64,000 nt of DNA from JAJDTQ01 sp965204235 (GTDB lineage: Bacteria > Desulfobacterota > Binatia > UBA9968 > JAJDTQ01). The position numbers and the translations under genes were made by a program. The notes under the pieces are model-generated. The model did not search any database. It was not told the DNA's origin and worked only from the letters and a program-made list of their open reading frames with translations. The stretch covers positions 2,232,001 through 2,296,000 of the forward strand of contig OZ241979.1 of assembly GCA_965204235.1 (NCBI GenBank). Reading direction: 5' to 3'. Of the stretch, positions 8,262 to 17,194 are shown piece after piece; within the stretch, counting starts at the first letter, position 1; each line of letters begins with the position of its first letter.

Positions 8262-9395
8262 TCATCCCTCCGTGCCCCCCACTCGGAGCCTGACGCCCGT
8301 GTCCGCGGACCGGGCGATGGCGTGGATGACGCGCTCGAACCGCAGCGCCGCGGCGAAATCGGGATAGGCCGGCGCGCCGGCCGCAATCGCCTTCAGGAAG
8401 TTGGCCAGCTCGATGGTCTTCAGGTCGTTGAAGCCCAGTCCGTGCCCGGGCGCCGGACAGAAGCTGCCGAACGGCTCGTGCTCCGGTCCCATGAGTATGG
8501 TCCTGAAACCGCGGTCGCTCTCGGTTCCGTCGTTGCGGTAGAGCCGGAGCTCGTTCATGCGCTCCTGGTCCTGGACCAGCATACCGGCGTCCCCGTGGAG
8601 CTCCCATGCCAAGTGGTTCTTCCGCCCCCACGCCGCGCGCGACGACGAGACCACCCCGGTCACGCCGCTCTCGAAGGAGACCAGCGCGGACGCCGCGTCC
8701 TCGTTCTCCACCGCCCGGCGTCCTCCGTCGTCCCCGGTCGAACGGGTGGCGTAGTAGGTCCGGCGGTCGGCGAGGACGGTGTCGATGGGTCCCAGCAGGC
8801 CGTCCGCCATGCTGACCAGGTGGCACATCAGGTCTCCGAGGGTCCCGAGGCCGGCCTCGTCCCTGGCCGACCGCCACGTCCACGGAAGATCCGGGTCGGC
8901 CTGGTAGTCCTCGTCGTACACGCCGCGAAAGAACAGCGGTCGTCCGATGGCCCCGGACCGGGCCAGCGTCCGCGCGTGCTGGAACAGGGGGTTGCACAGG
9001 TAGCCGTAGCCGACGATGGTCCTGCCCCCGGCCCTGGCCGCGGCCGCGGCCATGCGCTCGGCCTCGTCCAGCGTCAGGGCTAGCGGCTTCTCGCAATAGA
9101 CGTGCTTCCCCGCCTCCAGCGCGGCCAGCGCCATCTCGCAGTGGAGCCGGTTCGGCGTGGTGACGGAGACCACGTGGACGTCGGGATCGTCCACCACCGC
9201 GCGCCAGTCGTCGGTGGCCCTCTCGAAACCGCATTGCGCGGCATGGCGCTCGGCCGCGTCCGCCCGGCGGTCGCAGACGAGGACCAGGCGCGGTGTCATC
9301 GGGGTGTCGAACACCGCGCCGACCGCGCGGTAGGCCAGGGTGTGGCACTTGCCCATGAAGCCCGTGCCGATCAGGCCGACACCGATAGTCCGCAT
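8262..9395 (-). CDS. Gfo/Idh/MocA-family oxidoreductase
   Basis: The 377-residue NAD(P)-dependent dehydrogenase opens with MRTIGVGLIGTGFMGKCHTLAYR (Rossmann GxGxxG), has HVYCEKPLALTLDEAERM (the family's EKP lysine) and a C-terminal beta-sheet domain with DLMCHLVSMADGLLGPIDTV. GGAGGGG precedes the ATG at 9395. It is transcribed divergently from the inositol operon, 182 bases away, and its family includes inositol and scyllo-inositol dehydrogenases, so a role in the same pathway (for example, interconversion of inositol isomers or ketoinositols) is a reasonable inference. Substrate not determinable. Confidence 0.85.
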   Translation of the reverse strand: MRTIGVGLIGTGFMGKCHTLAYRAVGAVFDTPMTPRLVLVCDRRADAAERHAAQCGFERATDDWRAVVDDPDVHVVSVTTPNRLHCEMALAALEAGKHVYCEKPLALTLDEAERMAAAAARAGGRTIVGYGYLCNPLFQHARTLARSGAIGRPLFFRGVYDEDYQADPDLPWTWRSARDEAGLGTLGDLMCHLVSMADGLLGPIDTVLADRRTYYATRSTGDDGGRRAVENEDAASALVSFESGVTGVVSSSRAAWGRKNHLAWELHGDAGMLVQDQERMNELRLYRNDGTESDRGFRTILMGPEHEPFGSFCPAPGHGLGFNDLKTIELANFLKAIAAGAPAYPDFAAALRFERVIHAIARSADTGVRLRVGGTEG

Positions 9396-9442
9396 GGTTC
9401 CCCTCCGGCGCACGGATGATTCCCCCATCCTACTGTTTTCTG

Positions 9443-9471
9443 TTTCCAATTCCGACGGCAGCATCTATAAT
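9443..9471 (+). promoter_or_regulatory. Sigma-70-type promoter of the inositol operon
   Basis: TTTCCA at 9443-9448 and a perfect TATAAT at 9466-9471 are separated by 17 bases, about 105 bases upstream of the binding-protein start. A short direct repeat, ATTCGTCCGTC twice at 9470-9491, lies right after the -10 box and could be a regulator site. Confidence 0.6.
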
Positions 9472-9577
9472 TCGTCCGTCATTCGTCCGTCACCGAGGCG
9501 TTCGGGACCTCGGTTTCGAGCCGCCCGCGGGGATCGCCCGCGGGTACGCGCGCATGGCGCGAGAAGGGAGGAGGAAC

Positions 9578-10531
9578 ATGAAATCGAAGTCTCTTGTGGT
9601 GCTGGCAGCCGCGGCGTTCATGGCAACGGGCATGGCTGCGGCTCCGGGCGCTGCGGTCGCCGCGGGCGAAAAGTTCGTCCTCGTCAGCCACGCGCCGGAC
9701 AGCGACAGTTGGTGGAACACCATCAAGAACGCCATCGAGGTGGCGGGCGAACAGATGGACGTGAAGGTCGATTACCGCAACCCGCCCACCGGCGACCTGG
9801 CCGACATGGCCCGCATCGTCGAGCAGGCTTCCGCGGCCGACCCGAACGGCATCATCGTCACCATCGCCGACTTCGACGTGCTCGAGGGACCGATCACCGA
9901 CGCGGTGGACAAGGGCATCCCGGTCATCACCATCAATTCGGGCACCAAGAAGCAGTCCGAGCAACTCGGCGCCCTGATGCACGTGGGGCAACCGGAATAC
10001 GACGCCGGCTTCGGCGCCGGCAAGAAGGCCAAGGCCGCGAGGGTCGAGCAGTTCCTTTGCGTCAACCACTACATTACCAATCCGGCGTCGGTGGAGCGCT
10101 GCCAGGGTTACGCCGACGCCCTCGGCGTGAAGCTCGGCGCCCAGATGATCGACAGCGGCCAGGACCCGGCCGAGATCAAGAACAAGGTGATGGCGTACCT
10201 GAACGGCAACCCCAAGGCCAACGGCATCCTGACCCTGGGTCCGACTTCGGCCCACCCGACCCTGGCCGCGCTGAAAGAGCTCGGGCTCGAGGGCGAGGTC
10301 CATTTCGCCACGTTCGACATCTCCGACGAGATCGCCGGGGCCGTCAAGGACGGCGTCATCGCGTTCGCCATCGACCAGCAGCCCTACCTGCAAGGGTACA
10401 TGCCGGTGGTGATCCTCACCAACCTCGCCCGTTACGGGGTGCTGCCCTCGGGGCACATGAACTCCGGTCCGGGGTTCGTCACCAAGGCCAACATCGCCCT
10501 GGTCGAGAAGTACGCCGGCGAATACCGCTGA
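9578..10531 (+). CDS. Sugar/inositol ABC transporter, periplasmic binding protein
   Basis: The 317-residue protein has a clear signal peptide (MKSKSLVVLAAAAFMATGMAAAPGAAVA, cleavage near AAG-EK). Behind it is a type-1 periplasmic-binding fold of the RbsB/FrcB kind: LVSHAPDSDSWWNTIKNAIEVA, DPNGIIVTIADFDVL, GIPVITINSG and FATFDISDEIAGAVKDG. GGGAGGAGG precedes the ATG. Gene order with permease, ATPase and iol genes indicates inositol (or a related polyol) as ligand. The family also binds ribose, fructose and xylose. A stem-loop follows the stop codon. Confidence 0.9.
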   Translation: MKSKSLVVLAAAAFMATGMAAAPGAAVAAGEKFVLVSHAPDSDSWWNTIKNAIEVAGEQMDVKVDYRNPPTGDLADMARIVEQASAADPNGIIVTIADFDVLEGPITDAVDKGIPVITINSGTKKQSEQLGALMHVGQPEYDAGFGAGKKAKAARVEQFLCVNHYITNPASVERCQGYADALGVKLGAQMIDSGQDPAEIKNKVMAYLNGNPKANGILTLGPTSAHPTLAALKELGLEGEVHFATFDISDEIAGAVKDGVIAFAIDQQPYLQGYMPVVILTNLARYGVLPSGHMNSGPGFVTKANIALVEKYAGEYR

Positions 10532-10554
10532 CCGGGCGCTTTCCGACCGCAGCA

Positions 10555-10587
10555 GGCTCCGCCGCGTCCCCGCGCCGCGGCGGAGCC
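10555..10587 (+). promoter_or_regulatory. Intercistronic stem-loop after the binding-protein gene
   Basis: GGCTCCGCCGCG at 10555-10566 pairs perfectly with CGCGGCGGAGCC at 10576-10587 around a 9-base loop, between the binding protein and permease genes. In other ABC operons, hairpins here protect the upstream message and lower downstream expression, giving an excess of binding protein; that role is inferred by analogy. Confidence 0.6.
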
Positions 10588-10624
10588 GCCGAATCGTCCA
10601 TCGGTTCATGCGACAGGAGGGGTC

Positions 10625-11722
10625 ATGGCAGATGAACGTTTGAAGGAGATGTCAACGTTCCGCCGTGCGATGATCCGCCCCGAGCTGGGCGCCATCTGCG
10701 GCACGGTCCTGGTCTTCGTCTTCTTTCTGCTGGTGGCCGCGGACACCGGCATGTTCAGCCCGGAAGGGGCCATGAACTGGGGCGTGGTCTCGGCCCAGTT
10801 CGCCATCATCGCGGTGGGCGCGTGCCTGCTGATGATCGCGGGGGAGTTCGACCTGTCCGTGGGCTCCATGATCGGGTTCGCGGGCATCGTCATCGCCATC
10901 GTCTCGGTCCAGTGGGGCTATCCCGTCTGGTTCGGGATCAGCTTGGCGTTCGCCATCGCCGTCGCCCTGGGGGCGCTGAACGGTTGGCTGGTCATCAAGA
11001 CCGGCCTGCCGAGTTTCATCGTCACCCTGGCGTTCCTCTACATCCTCCGCGGCCTTACCATCTTCCTGTCCATCGCGACCACCCGCAAGACCATCATCGG
11101 CGGCGTGAAGGACGCGGCGGAGGGGGACTGGCTGGCGCCGCTGTTCGGCGGCAAGATCTTCAACGGCCTGTTCGTCTGGCTCGCCGACCTGGGGATGATC
11201 GAGACCTTCACCCGCGGCCGCCGGGCCGGCGAGCCCATCGTCGATGGCGTCCCCATGCTGATGGTGTGGGCCGTCGTGCTGGTCATCGCCGGACACTGGG
11301 TGCTGACCCGCACCCGCTTCGGCAACTGGATCTACGCCTCCGGCGGCGACGCCCAGGCCGCGCGCTACACCGGCGTCCCGGTGAACCGCGTCAAAATCCT
11401 GATGTTCATGCTCACGGCGTTCTGCGCCGCGGTGTTCGCCACCTGCCAGGTGATGGAGTTCGGCTCCGCCGCGGCGGACCGGGGCCTGCTGAAGGAGTTC
11501 GAGGCCATCATCTGCGTGGTCATCGGCGGCGCCCTGCTGACCGGCGGTTACGGTTCGGTGGTGGGCGCGGCCCTCGGCGCCCTGATCTTCGGCGTGGTCC
11601 AACAGGGCCTCTTCTTCACGGGCGTGGAAAGCAGCCTGTTCCGCGTCTTCCTGGGCCTCATCCTCTTGTTGGCGGTGATCCTGAACACCTACATCCGCCG
11701 CATGATCACGGGAGAACGATGA
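10625..11722 (+). CDS. Sugar/inositol ABC transporter, permease
   Basis: The 365-residue inner-membrane protein belongs to the RbsC/FrcC permease family. Helices can be seen from residue 20 on (GTVLVFVFFLLVAADTG), followed by FAIIAVGACLLMIAGEFDLSVGSMIG, the family hallmark, then LPSFIVTLAFLYILRGLTIF and, near the end, the EAIICVVIGGALLTGGYGSVVGAALGALIFGVVQQG coupling region. It overlaps the ATPase start (ATGATGA). AGGAGG precedes the ATG. Confidence 0.92.
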   Translation: MADERLKEMSTFRRAMIRPELGAICGTVLVFVFFLLVAADTGMFSPEGAMNWGVVSAQFAIIAVGACLLMIAGEFDLSVGSMIGFAGIVIAIVSVQWGYPVWFGISLAFAIAVALGALNGWLVIKTGLPSFIVTLAFLYILRGLTIFLSIATTRKTIIGGVKDAAEGDWLAPLFGGKIFNGLFVWLADLGMIETFTRGRRAGEPIVDGVPMLMVWAVVLVIAGHWVLTRTRFGNWIYASGGDAQAARYTGVPVNRVKILMFMLTAFCAAVFATCQVMEFGSAAADRGLLKEFEAIICVVIGGALLTGGYGSVVGAALGALIFGVVQQGLFFTGVESSLFRVFLGLILLLAVILNTYIRRMITGER

Positions 11723-12540
11723 TGAGCGAACCCCTTGTCGAAATGCGCGACGTGCATACCGGCGACGACTCGCTGATCGAGTTGTCCGACATCGAGAAGC
11801 ACTTCGGCGCGGTGATCGCCCTGGCGGGCGTCTCGGTGGCGGTGTACCCGGGGGAATGCCACTGCCTGCTGGGGGACAACGGCGCCGGCAAATCCACCTT
11901 CATCAAGACCATGTCCGGGGTCCACAAGCCCACCAGCGGCCGGATCCTCATGGGCGGCCGGCCGGTGACGTTCGAGAGCCCCCGGGACGCCATGCTGGCG
12001 GGCATCGCCACCGTATATCAGGACTTGGCGATGATCCCGCTGATGTCGGTGACCCGCAACTTCTGGATGGGCCGCGAGCCCACCCGGGGGTTCGGGCCGT
12101 TCCGGTACATCGACTTCAGGAAGGCCAACGAGGTCACCATGTCGCGCATGGCCGAGATGGGCATCCGTCTGCGCGAGCCGACCCAGGCGGTGGGGACGCT
12201 GTCCGGCGGCGAGCGCCAGACCGTCGCCATCGCCCGCGCCGTCTATTTCGGCGCGAAGATCCTGATCCTGGACGAGCCGACGTCGGCGTTGGGCGTGCGG
12301 CAGACCTCGAACGTCCTGGCCACCATCGACCGGGTCCGCAAGACGGGCATCGGCGTGGTCTTCATCACTCACAACGTCCGCCACGCCATGGCGGTGGGCG
12401 ACCGCTACACGGTGCTGAACCGGGGCGCCACCCTCGGCACCGCCAAGCGGGGGGAGATCCAGGCCGACGAGCTCCAGGACATGATGGCGGGCGGACAGGA
12501 ACTGGCGGAACTCGAAGGCTCCCTCGGCGGCACCGTTTGA
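11719..12540 (+). CDS. Sugar/inositol ABC transporter, ATP-binding protein
   Basis: This 273-residue single ABC domain has Walker A GDNGAGKST, Q-loop TVYQDLAMI, signature LSGGERQ, Walker B ILILDEPTSALG and switch histidine FITHN. It is half the length of RbsA-type double ATPases and corresponds to the FrcA-type single-domain ATPase, which acts as a homodimer. Two ATGs (11719 and 11722) are in frame; both overlap the permease stop. The next gene starts inside its own stop codon (TGATG). Confidence 0.92.
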   Translation: MMSEPLVEMRDVHTGDDSLIELSDIEKHFGAVIALAGVSVAVYPGECHCLLGDNGAGKSTFIKTMSGVHKPTSGRILMGGRPVTFESPRDAMLAGIATVYQDLAMIPLMSVTRNFWMGREPTRGFGPFRYIDFRKANEVTMSRMAEMGIRLREPTQAVGTLSGGERQTVAIARAVYFGAKILILDEPTSALGVRQTSNVLATIDRVRKTGIGVVFITHNVRHAMAVGDRYTVLNRGATLGTAKRGEIQADELQDMMAGGQELAELEGSLGGTV

Positions 12541-14429
12541 TGCGGCCGCTGGACGTGATCTCCATCGGGCGCTCCTCGGTGGACCTCTACGGCGGCCAGG
12601 TGGGCGGCCGCCTGGAAGACATGCGGACCTTCCGCAAGTACGTCGGAGGCTCGCCCGCCAACGCCGCCGCGGGCGCCGCGCGGCTGGGCCTCAAGTCCGC
12701 GGTCATCACGCGCGTGGGCGACGAGCACATGGGCCGCTTCGTCCGCGAGCAGTTGCAGGCCGAAGGAGTGGACGTGCGCGGCGTCGTCACCGACCCGCAT
12801 CGGCTGACCGCGCTGGTGCTGCTCGGCATCCGCGACCGGGAGCGGTTCCCGTTGATCTTCTACCGCGAGAACTGCGCCGACATGGCGCTGTCGCCGGACG
12901 ACATCGACCCGGACTTCATCGCCGAGACCCGGTGCGTCCTCGCCTCCGGCACCCACCTGTCGCACCCTCGGACCGAGGCCGCCACCCTGCGCGCCCTCGA
13001 CCTGGCGCGCCGTTCGGGCGCGAAGACGGTCCTCGACCTCGACTACCGGCCGAACCTGTGGGGCCTCTCCGGGCACGGGGACGGCGAGAACCGCTTCATC
13101 GAGTCCGCGGCCGTGACGGCCCGGCTGCAACGGGTGCTGCCGCGGTTCGACTTGGTGGTGGGCACCGAAGAGGAGTTCCACGTGGCGGGCGGCGCGTCCG
13201 ACACCATGGAGGCCCTGGCCGGGGTGCGCAAGGTGTCGGGGGCCACGCTGGTGTGCAAACGCGGAGCCGCGGGCGCCGCGGCGTTCGAGGGGCCGATCCC
13301 CGCAAGCCTCGACCAGGGCGTCAGCGGAGAGGCGTTCGAGGTGGAAGTCTTCAACGTCCTGGGAGCCGGCGACGGCTTCATGGCCGGACTCCTCAAGGGC
13401 TGGCTTTCGGGAGAGGACTGGGCCGAGACCCTGCGCATGGCCAACGCCTGCGGCGCGCTCGCGGTCTCGCGCCACGGCTGCACGCCGTCGTATCCCAGCG
13501 CCGTCGAACTGCGCGACTTCCTGGAGAACGGGACGTCCACGCCCGCCGTGCGGCAGGACCGGCGGCTGGAGCAGCTCCATTGGGCCACCAACCGGCACCG
13601 GGAGTGGCCGGCCCTGCGCGTGTTCGCCTTCGACCACCGGGCGCAGTTCGAGGCCATGGAAGGCGCCGCGGCGGACCGCATCGGCGCGTTCAAGGGCCTG
13701 TGCCTGGAGGCGGCCCTCGGCGTGGCCGACGGCCGCGACGGCTACGGCGTCCTGTGCGACCACCGCCTGGGCCGGGACGCGCTCCATGCCGCGGCGGGAA
13801 CGGGCCTGTGGATCGGCCGTCCGGTGGAGGCCCCCGGCGCCCGGCCGCTGCGGCTGGAGATCGGCGACGACTTCGGCTCGGCGCTGGCGGAATGGCCCTC
13901 CGAACACGTGGTCAAGGTCCTTTGCCACTATCGCCCGGACGATCCGGAGGACCTTCGCATCCACCAGGAGGCCACGGTCAAGCGGCTGGCCGAGGCCGCC
14001 CGGGCCAACGACCTGGACTTGCTGCTGGAGGTGGTCCCGTCGAAGTTCGGACCGGTGGACGAGGCCACCACCGCGGCCGCGGTCGAGCGGTTCTACGCCG
14101 TCGGCGTCTTTCCCGACTGGTGGAAACTGGAGCCCGCGGCCTCGGACGAGGCCTGGCGCCGGACCTGCGGCGTCATCGACGCCCACGACCCCCACTGCCG
14201 GGGCGTCGTGGTCCTGGGGCTGGACGCGCCCCCGGACGACCTGCGGGCGAGTTTCCGGGTCGCGGCCCGGCATCACCGGGTCAAGGGGTTCGCGGTGGGG
14301 CGCACGATTTTCTCGGAGGCCGCACGCGACTGGATGGCCGGCCGCATGTCCGACCGCGAGGCGGTGGCGCGCATGTCCGGGAACTTCTCGCGGCTCTGCG
14401 AGGCCTGGGACGAGGCCCGGGCGGACTGA
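12540..14429 (+). CDS. iolC: 5-dehydro-2-deoxygluconokinase fused to DUF2090 domain
   Basis: The 629-residue protein is bipartite. Residues 1 to about 325 are a PfkB sugar kinase: VISIGRSSVDLYG, YVGGSPANAAAGAARLGLKS, the substrate/ATP region VVGTEEEFHVAGG, and the catalytic signature NVLGAGDGFMAGLL. Residues from about 335 (RVFAFDHRAQFE) to the end form a DUF2090 TIM-barrel domain that is aldolase-like. IolC phosphorylates 5-dehydro-2-deoxygluconate. The fused domain may carry the next step, cleavage to dihydroxyacetone phosphate and malonate semialdehyde, since no separate iolJ is present; that assignment is inferred. The ATG overlaps the upstream stop. Confidence 0.93.
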   Translation: MRPLDVISIGRSSVDLYGGQVGGRLEDMRTFRKYVGGSPANAAAGAARLGLKSAVITRVGDEHMGRFVREQLQAEGVDVRGVVTDPHRLTALVLLGIRDRERFPLIFYRENCADMALSPDDIDPDFIAETRCVLASGTHLSHPRTEAATLRALDLARRSGAKTVLDLDYRPNLWGLSGHGDGENRFIESAAVTARLQRVLPRFDLVVGTEEEFHVAGGASDTMEALAGVRKVSGATLVCKRGAAGAAAFEGPIPASLDQGVSGEAFEVEVFNVLGAGDGFMAGLLKGWLSGEDWAETLRMANACGALAVSRHGCTPSYPSAVELRDFLENGTSTPAVRQDRRLEQLHWATNRHREWPALRVFAFDHRAQFEAMEGAAADRIGAFKGLCLEAALGVADGRDGYGVLCDHRLGRDALHAAAGTGLWIGRPVEAPGARPLRLEIGDDFGSALAEWPSEHVVKVLCHYRPDDPEDLRIHQEATVKRLAEAARANDLDLLLEVVPSKFGPVDEATTAAAVERFYAVGVFPDWWKLEPAASDEAWRRTCGVIDAHDPHCRGVVVLGLDAPPDDLRASFRVAARHHRVKGFAVGRTIFSEAARDWMAGRMSDREAVARMSGNFSRLCEAWDEARAD

Positions 14430-14435
14430 CGATCC

Positions 14436-16256
14436 ATGAGCACGGTCCGACTCACCGCGGCCCAGGCCCTGGTCCGCTATCTCGGCGCGCAGGCCAACGA
14501 GGACGGCGAACGCCTGGTGGCGGGGGTGTGGGCGATCTTCGGGCACGGAAACGTGGCCGGCCTCGGCGAGGCGCTGCACCACGCCGGCGACGCGCTCCCC
14601 ACCTGGCGGGGCCACAACGAGCAGGGCATGGCCCACGCGGCCATCGCCTACGCCAAGGCCCGCAAACGCAAACGGGTCATGGCGGTGACGTCCTCCATCG
14701 GCCCCGGGGCCACGAACATGGTCACCGCCGCGGCGCTGGCCCACGTCAACCGTCTGCCGGTGCTGCTGTTGCCCGGGGACGTCTTTGCCAACCGGGTTCC
14801 CGACCCGGTGCTGCAACAGGTGGAGGACTTCGGGGACGGCACCGTCAGCGTCAACGACTGCTTCCGCCCGGTGAGCCGGTACTTCGACCGCATCACCCGT
14901 CCCGAGCAACTGCTGACGGCGTTGCCGCGCGCCCTGGCGACCCTCGTGGACCCGGCCGAGTGCGGTCCCGCCACCCTCGCCCTCTGCCAGGACGTGCAGG
15001 CCGAGGCATGGGACTATCCCGAGGCGTTCTTCCGGCCTCGGACCTGGACCATGCGGCGGCAACGGCCCGACCCGCGGGAGCTGGGCCGCGCGGTGGAGGC
15101 GCTGCGCGCGGCCCAGGCGCCCCTCCTCATCGCCGGGGGCGGGGTCCACTACTCGGACGCCTGCGACACGCTCGCCGCCTTCGCCGAGCGCCGCGGCCTT
15201 CCCGTGGCCGAGACCCAGGCCGGGAAGTCGGCGTTGCCGTGGAAGCACCCGTGCAACGTGGGCGCCGTGGGCGTGACCGGGGCCGAAAGCGCCAACGCCC
15301 TCGCCCGGGCCGCGGACCTGGTGGTGGCGGTGGGGACCCGCTTGCAGGACTTCACCACCGGGTCAAGGACGCTCTTCCGGAACCCGGCCGTCCGGCTGCT
15401 GACCGTCAACGCCGCGGCGTTCGATGCGGGGAAGCACGACGCCATCGCCGTGGTCGGCGACGCGCGCACCACCCTGGAGGAGCTGGACGCCGCCCTGGGC
15501 GACCACGTGTTCACCCTCCCGGACGAGGGCCTGAAGGACGAGTGGGACCGGGCCGCGGACGCCGCCACCCGCGCACCGGGCGGCGGCGCGCTGCCGTCGG
15601 ACGCCCAGGTGATCGGCGCGGTCCAACGGACCATCGCTGGCAACGGGATCGTCGTCTGCGCGGCCGGCGGCCTGCCCGGGGAGTTGCACAAGCTGTGGCG
15701 CTCGCCCCGCCGCGGCGACTACCACCTGGAATACGGCTATTCGTGCATGGGCTACGAGATCGCGGGCGGGCTGGGCGTCAAGATGGCGCGCCCCGAGGCC
15801 GACGTGGTGGTGGTGGTGGGCGACGGCTCCTACATGATGATGAACTCGGAGATCGCCACCAGCGTGATGCTCGGCCTGAAACTGACCGTGGTGGTCCTCG
15901 ACAACCGGGGCTTCGGGTGCATCGACCGGCTGCAACGAGCCACCGGGGGCGCCAGCTTCAACAACCTGCTGGACACGGCCCGGCACCGGCAGCCTTCGGC
16001 CATCGACTTCGCCGCCCATGCCGCGTCCATGGGGGCCGCGGCCACGCACGTGGAGGGCATCGCGGGCCTGGAAGCCGCCATGGTCGAAGCCCGGTCCAAC
16101 CGGCGCTCCACCGTCATCGTCATCGATACCGACCCCGCGGTCGGCGCCGAGGCCGGAGGCCACTGGTGGGACGTGGCGGTGCCCGAGGTCTCGCCCCGGG
16201 CCGAGGTGGCCGCGGCGCGCGAGGCCTACGACCGGGCGCGAAGGAAGCGCCCGTGA
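14436..16256 (+). CDS. iolD: 3D-(3,5/4)-trihydroxycyclohexane-1,2-dione hydrolase
   Basis: The 606-residue thiamine diphosphate enzyme opens the ring of the inosose-derived dione to 5-deoxyglucuronate. It shows the three-domain acetolactate-synthase architecture: the N-terminal Pyr domain with WRGHNEQGMAHAAIAYAKA (catalytic Glu) and SSIGPGATNM, the middle domain APLLIAGGGVHYSDA, and the C-terminal PP domain with VVVVVGDGSYMMMNSEIATS followed by LDNRGFGCIDRLQ, the ThDP/Mg motif GDG-x(about 26)-N. Length is normal for IolD. It starts six bases after iolC, and its stop overlaps the GTG start of iolE. Confidence 0.95.
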   Translation: MSTVRLTAAQALVRYLGAQANEDGERLVAGVWAIFGHGNVAGLGEALHHAGDALPTWRGHNEQGMAHAAIAYAKARKRKRVMAVTSSIGPGATNMVTAAALAHVNRLPVLLLPGDVFANRVPDPVLQQVEDFGDGTVSVNDCFRPVSRYFDRITRPEQLLTALPRALATLVDPAECGPATLALCQDVQAEAWDYPEAFFRPRTWTMRRQRPDPRELGRAVEALRAAQAPLLIAGGGVHYSDACDTLAAFAERRGLPVAETQAGKSALPWKHPCNVGAVGVTGAESANALARAADLVVAVGTRLQDFTTGSRTLFRNPAVRLLTVNAAAFDAGKHDAIAVVGDARTTLEELDAALGDHVFTLPDEGLKDEWDRAADAATRAPGGGALPSDAQVIGAVQRTIAGNGIVVCAAGGLPGELHKLWRSPRRGDYHLEYGYSCMGYEIAGGLGVKMARPEADVVVVVGDGSYMMMNSEIATSVMLGLKLTVVVLDNRGFGCIDRLQRATGGASFNNLLDTARHRQPSAIDFAAHAASMGAAATHVEGIAGLEAAMVEARSNRRSTVIVIDTDPAVGAEAGGHWWDVAVPEVSPRAEVAAAREAYDRARRKRP

Positions 16257-17194
16257 TCCGGTACGGGACGAACCCGGTCGCGTGGTCCAACGACGACGAC
16301 CGCACCCTCGGGGGCGACGTCCCGCTGGAGCGGTGTCTGAGGGACGCCAGCCGCATCGGTTTCGAGGGCATCGAAAAGGGTCACAAGTTCCCTTCCGGCG
16401 CCGCGGCCCTGGCCGCGGCCCTGGAGCCCTACGGCCTCGCCTACGTGTCCGGGTGGCACTCGCTGCAGTTGCTGGAACGACCGGTGGAGGACGAAAGGGC
16501 GGCTCTCCGGCCCCACCTGGACGTGCTGACGGAGTTGGGTTGCCCGGTCTGCATCGTCTGCGAGACCACGGGCGCGGTACATGGCCGGGCGGACGCGCCC
16601 CTGGCCGGGCGGCCGAAGCTCACGGCGTCCGACTGGCGCGGGTTCTGCGCCCGCGTGGAAGCCGTCGCCGCCCACTGTGCGGACGCGGGCGTCCAACTGG
16701 CCTATCATCACCACATGGGCACGGTGGTGGAGACCATGGAGGACATCGAGGCGTTCATGGAGCACGCAGGGCCGCACACGAAGCTGCTCCTGGACACCGG
16801 GCACGCGGCGTTCGCGGGAGCGGACCCCGCGGTCCTGGCGGAACGGTACATGGACCGGGTGGTCCACATCCATGCCAAGAACGTGCGCCCCGGGGTCCGC
16901 CGGAGGGCCCTCGACGAGGGGCTGTCGTTCCTCCGGGCGGTCAGGCTCGGGGTGTTCACGGTCCCGGGCGACCGCGAGGGCGGCGTGGATTTCCCCGCGG
17001 TGCTGCGCATGGCGGCCCGGGGCGGGTACTCGGGTTGGCTCATATCGGAGGCCGAGCAGGACCCCGCGGAACGGGACCCGGTGTTCTACCAGACGTTGGC
17101 TTTGCGGACGCTTCGCGCCATGGCGCGGGAGGCCGGCCTGGACCCCGCGCCAACGACCGGTGAGAAGGACGGGAACGAGGAGGACGTGGATTGA
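16253..17194 (+). CDS. iolE: Myo-inosose-2 dehydratase
   Basis: The 313-residue TIM-barrel protein begins at a GTG that overlaps the iolD stop (GTGA) and reads MIRYGTNPVAWSNDDD, the standard IolE opening. Metal and substrate residues of the xylose-isomerase-like barrel are seen in GFEGIEKGHKFP, LAYHHHMGTVVET, KLLLDTGHAAFAG and VVHIHAKNV. It dehydrates 2-keto-myo-inositol to the trihydroxycyclohexanedione used by IolD. The C-terminus carries a short acidic tail (GEKDGNEEDVD) where a strong GAGGAGG site for iolB is embedded. Confidence 0.95.
   Translation: MIRYGTNPVAWSNDDDRTLGGDVPLERCLRDASRIGFEGIEKGHKFPSGAAALAAALEPYGLAYVSGWHSLQLLERPVEDERAALRPHLDVLTELGCPVCIVCETTGAVHGRADAPLAGRPKLTASDWRGFCARVEAVAAHCADAGVQLAYHHHMGTVVETMEDIEAFMEHAGPHTKLLLDTGHAAFAGADPAVLAERYMDRVVHIHAKNVRPGVRRRALDEGLSFLRAVRLGVFTVPGDREGGVDFPAVLRMAARGGYSGWLISEAEQDPAERDPVFYQTLALRTLRAMAREAGLDPAPTTGEKDGNEEDVD

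Noticed and set aside
12405..15248. 947-codon open frame on the minus strand across iolC and iolD
   Set aside because: It is antisense to two genes with complete enzyme motifs. Its translation is Gly/Arg/His/Val-rich, without any domain, as expected for shadow frames in GC-rich codons.
12932..16252. Long plus-strand frame preceding iolE in the same frame
   Set aside because: Only the part from GTG 16253 resembles IolE; the upstream part is a shadow of iolC and iolD with repetitive Arg/Gly/Pro sequence.
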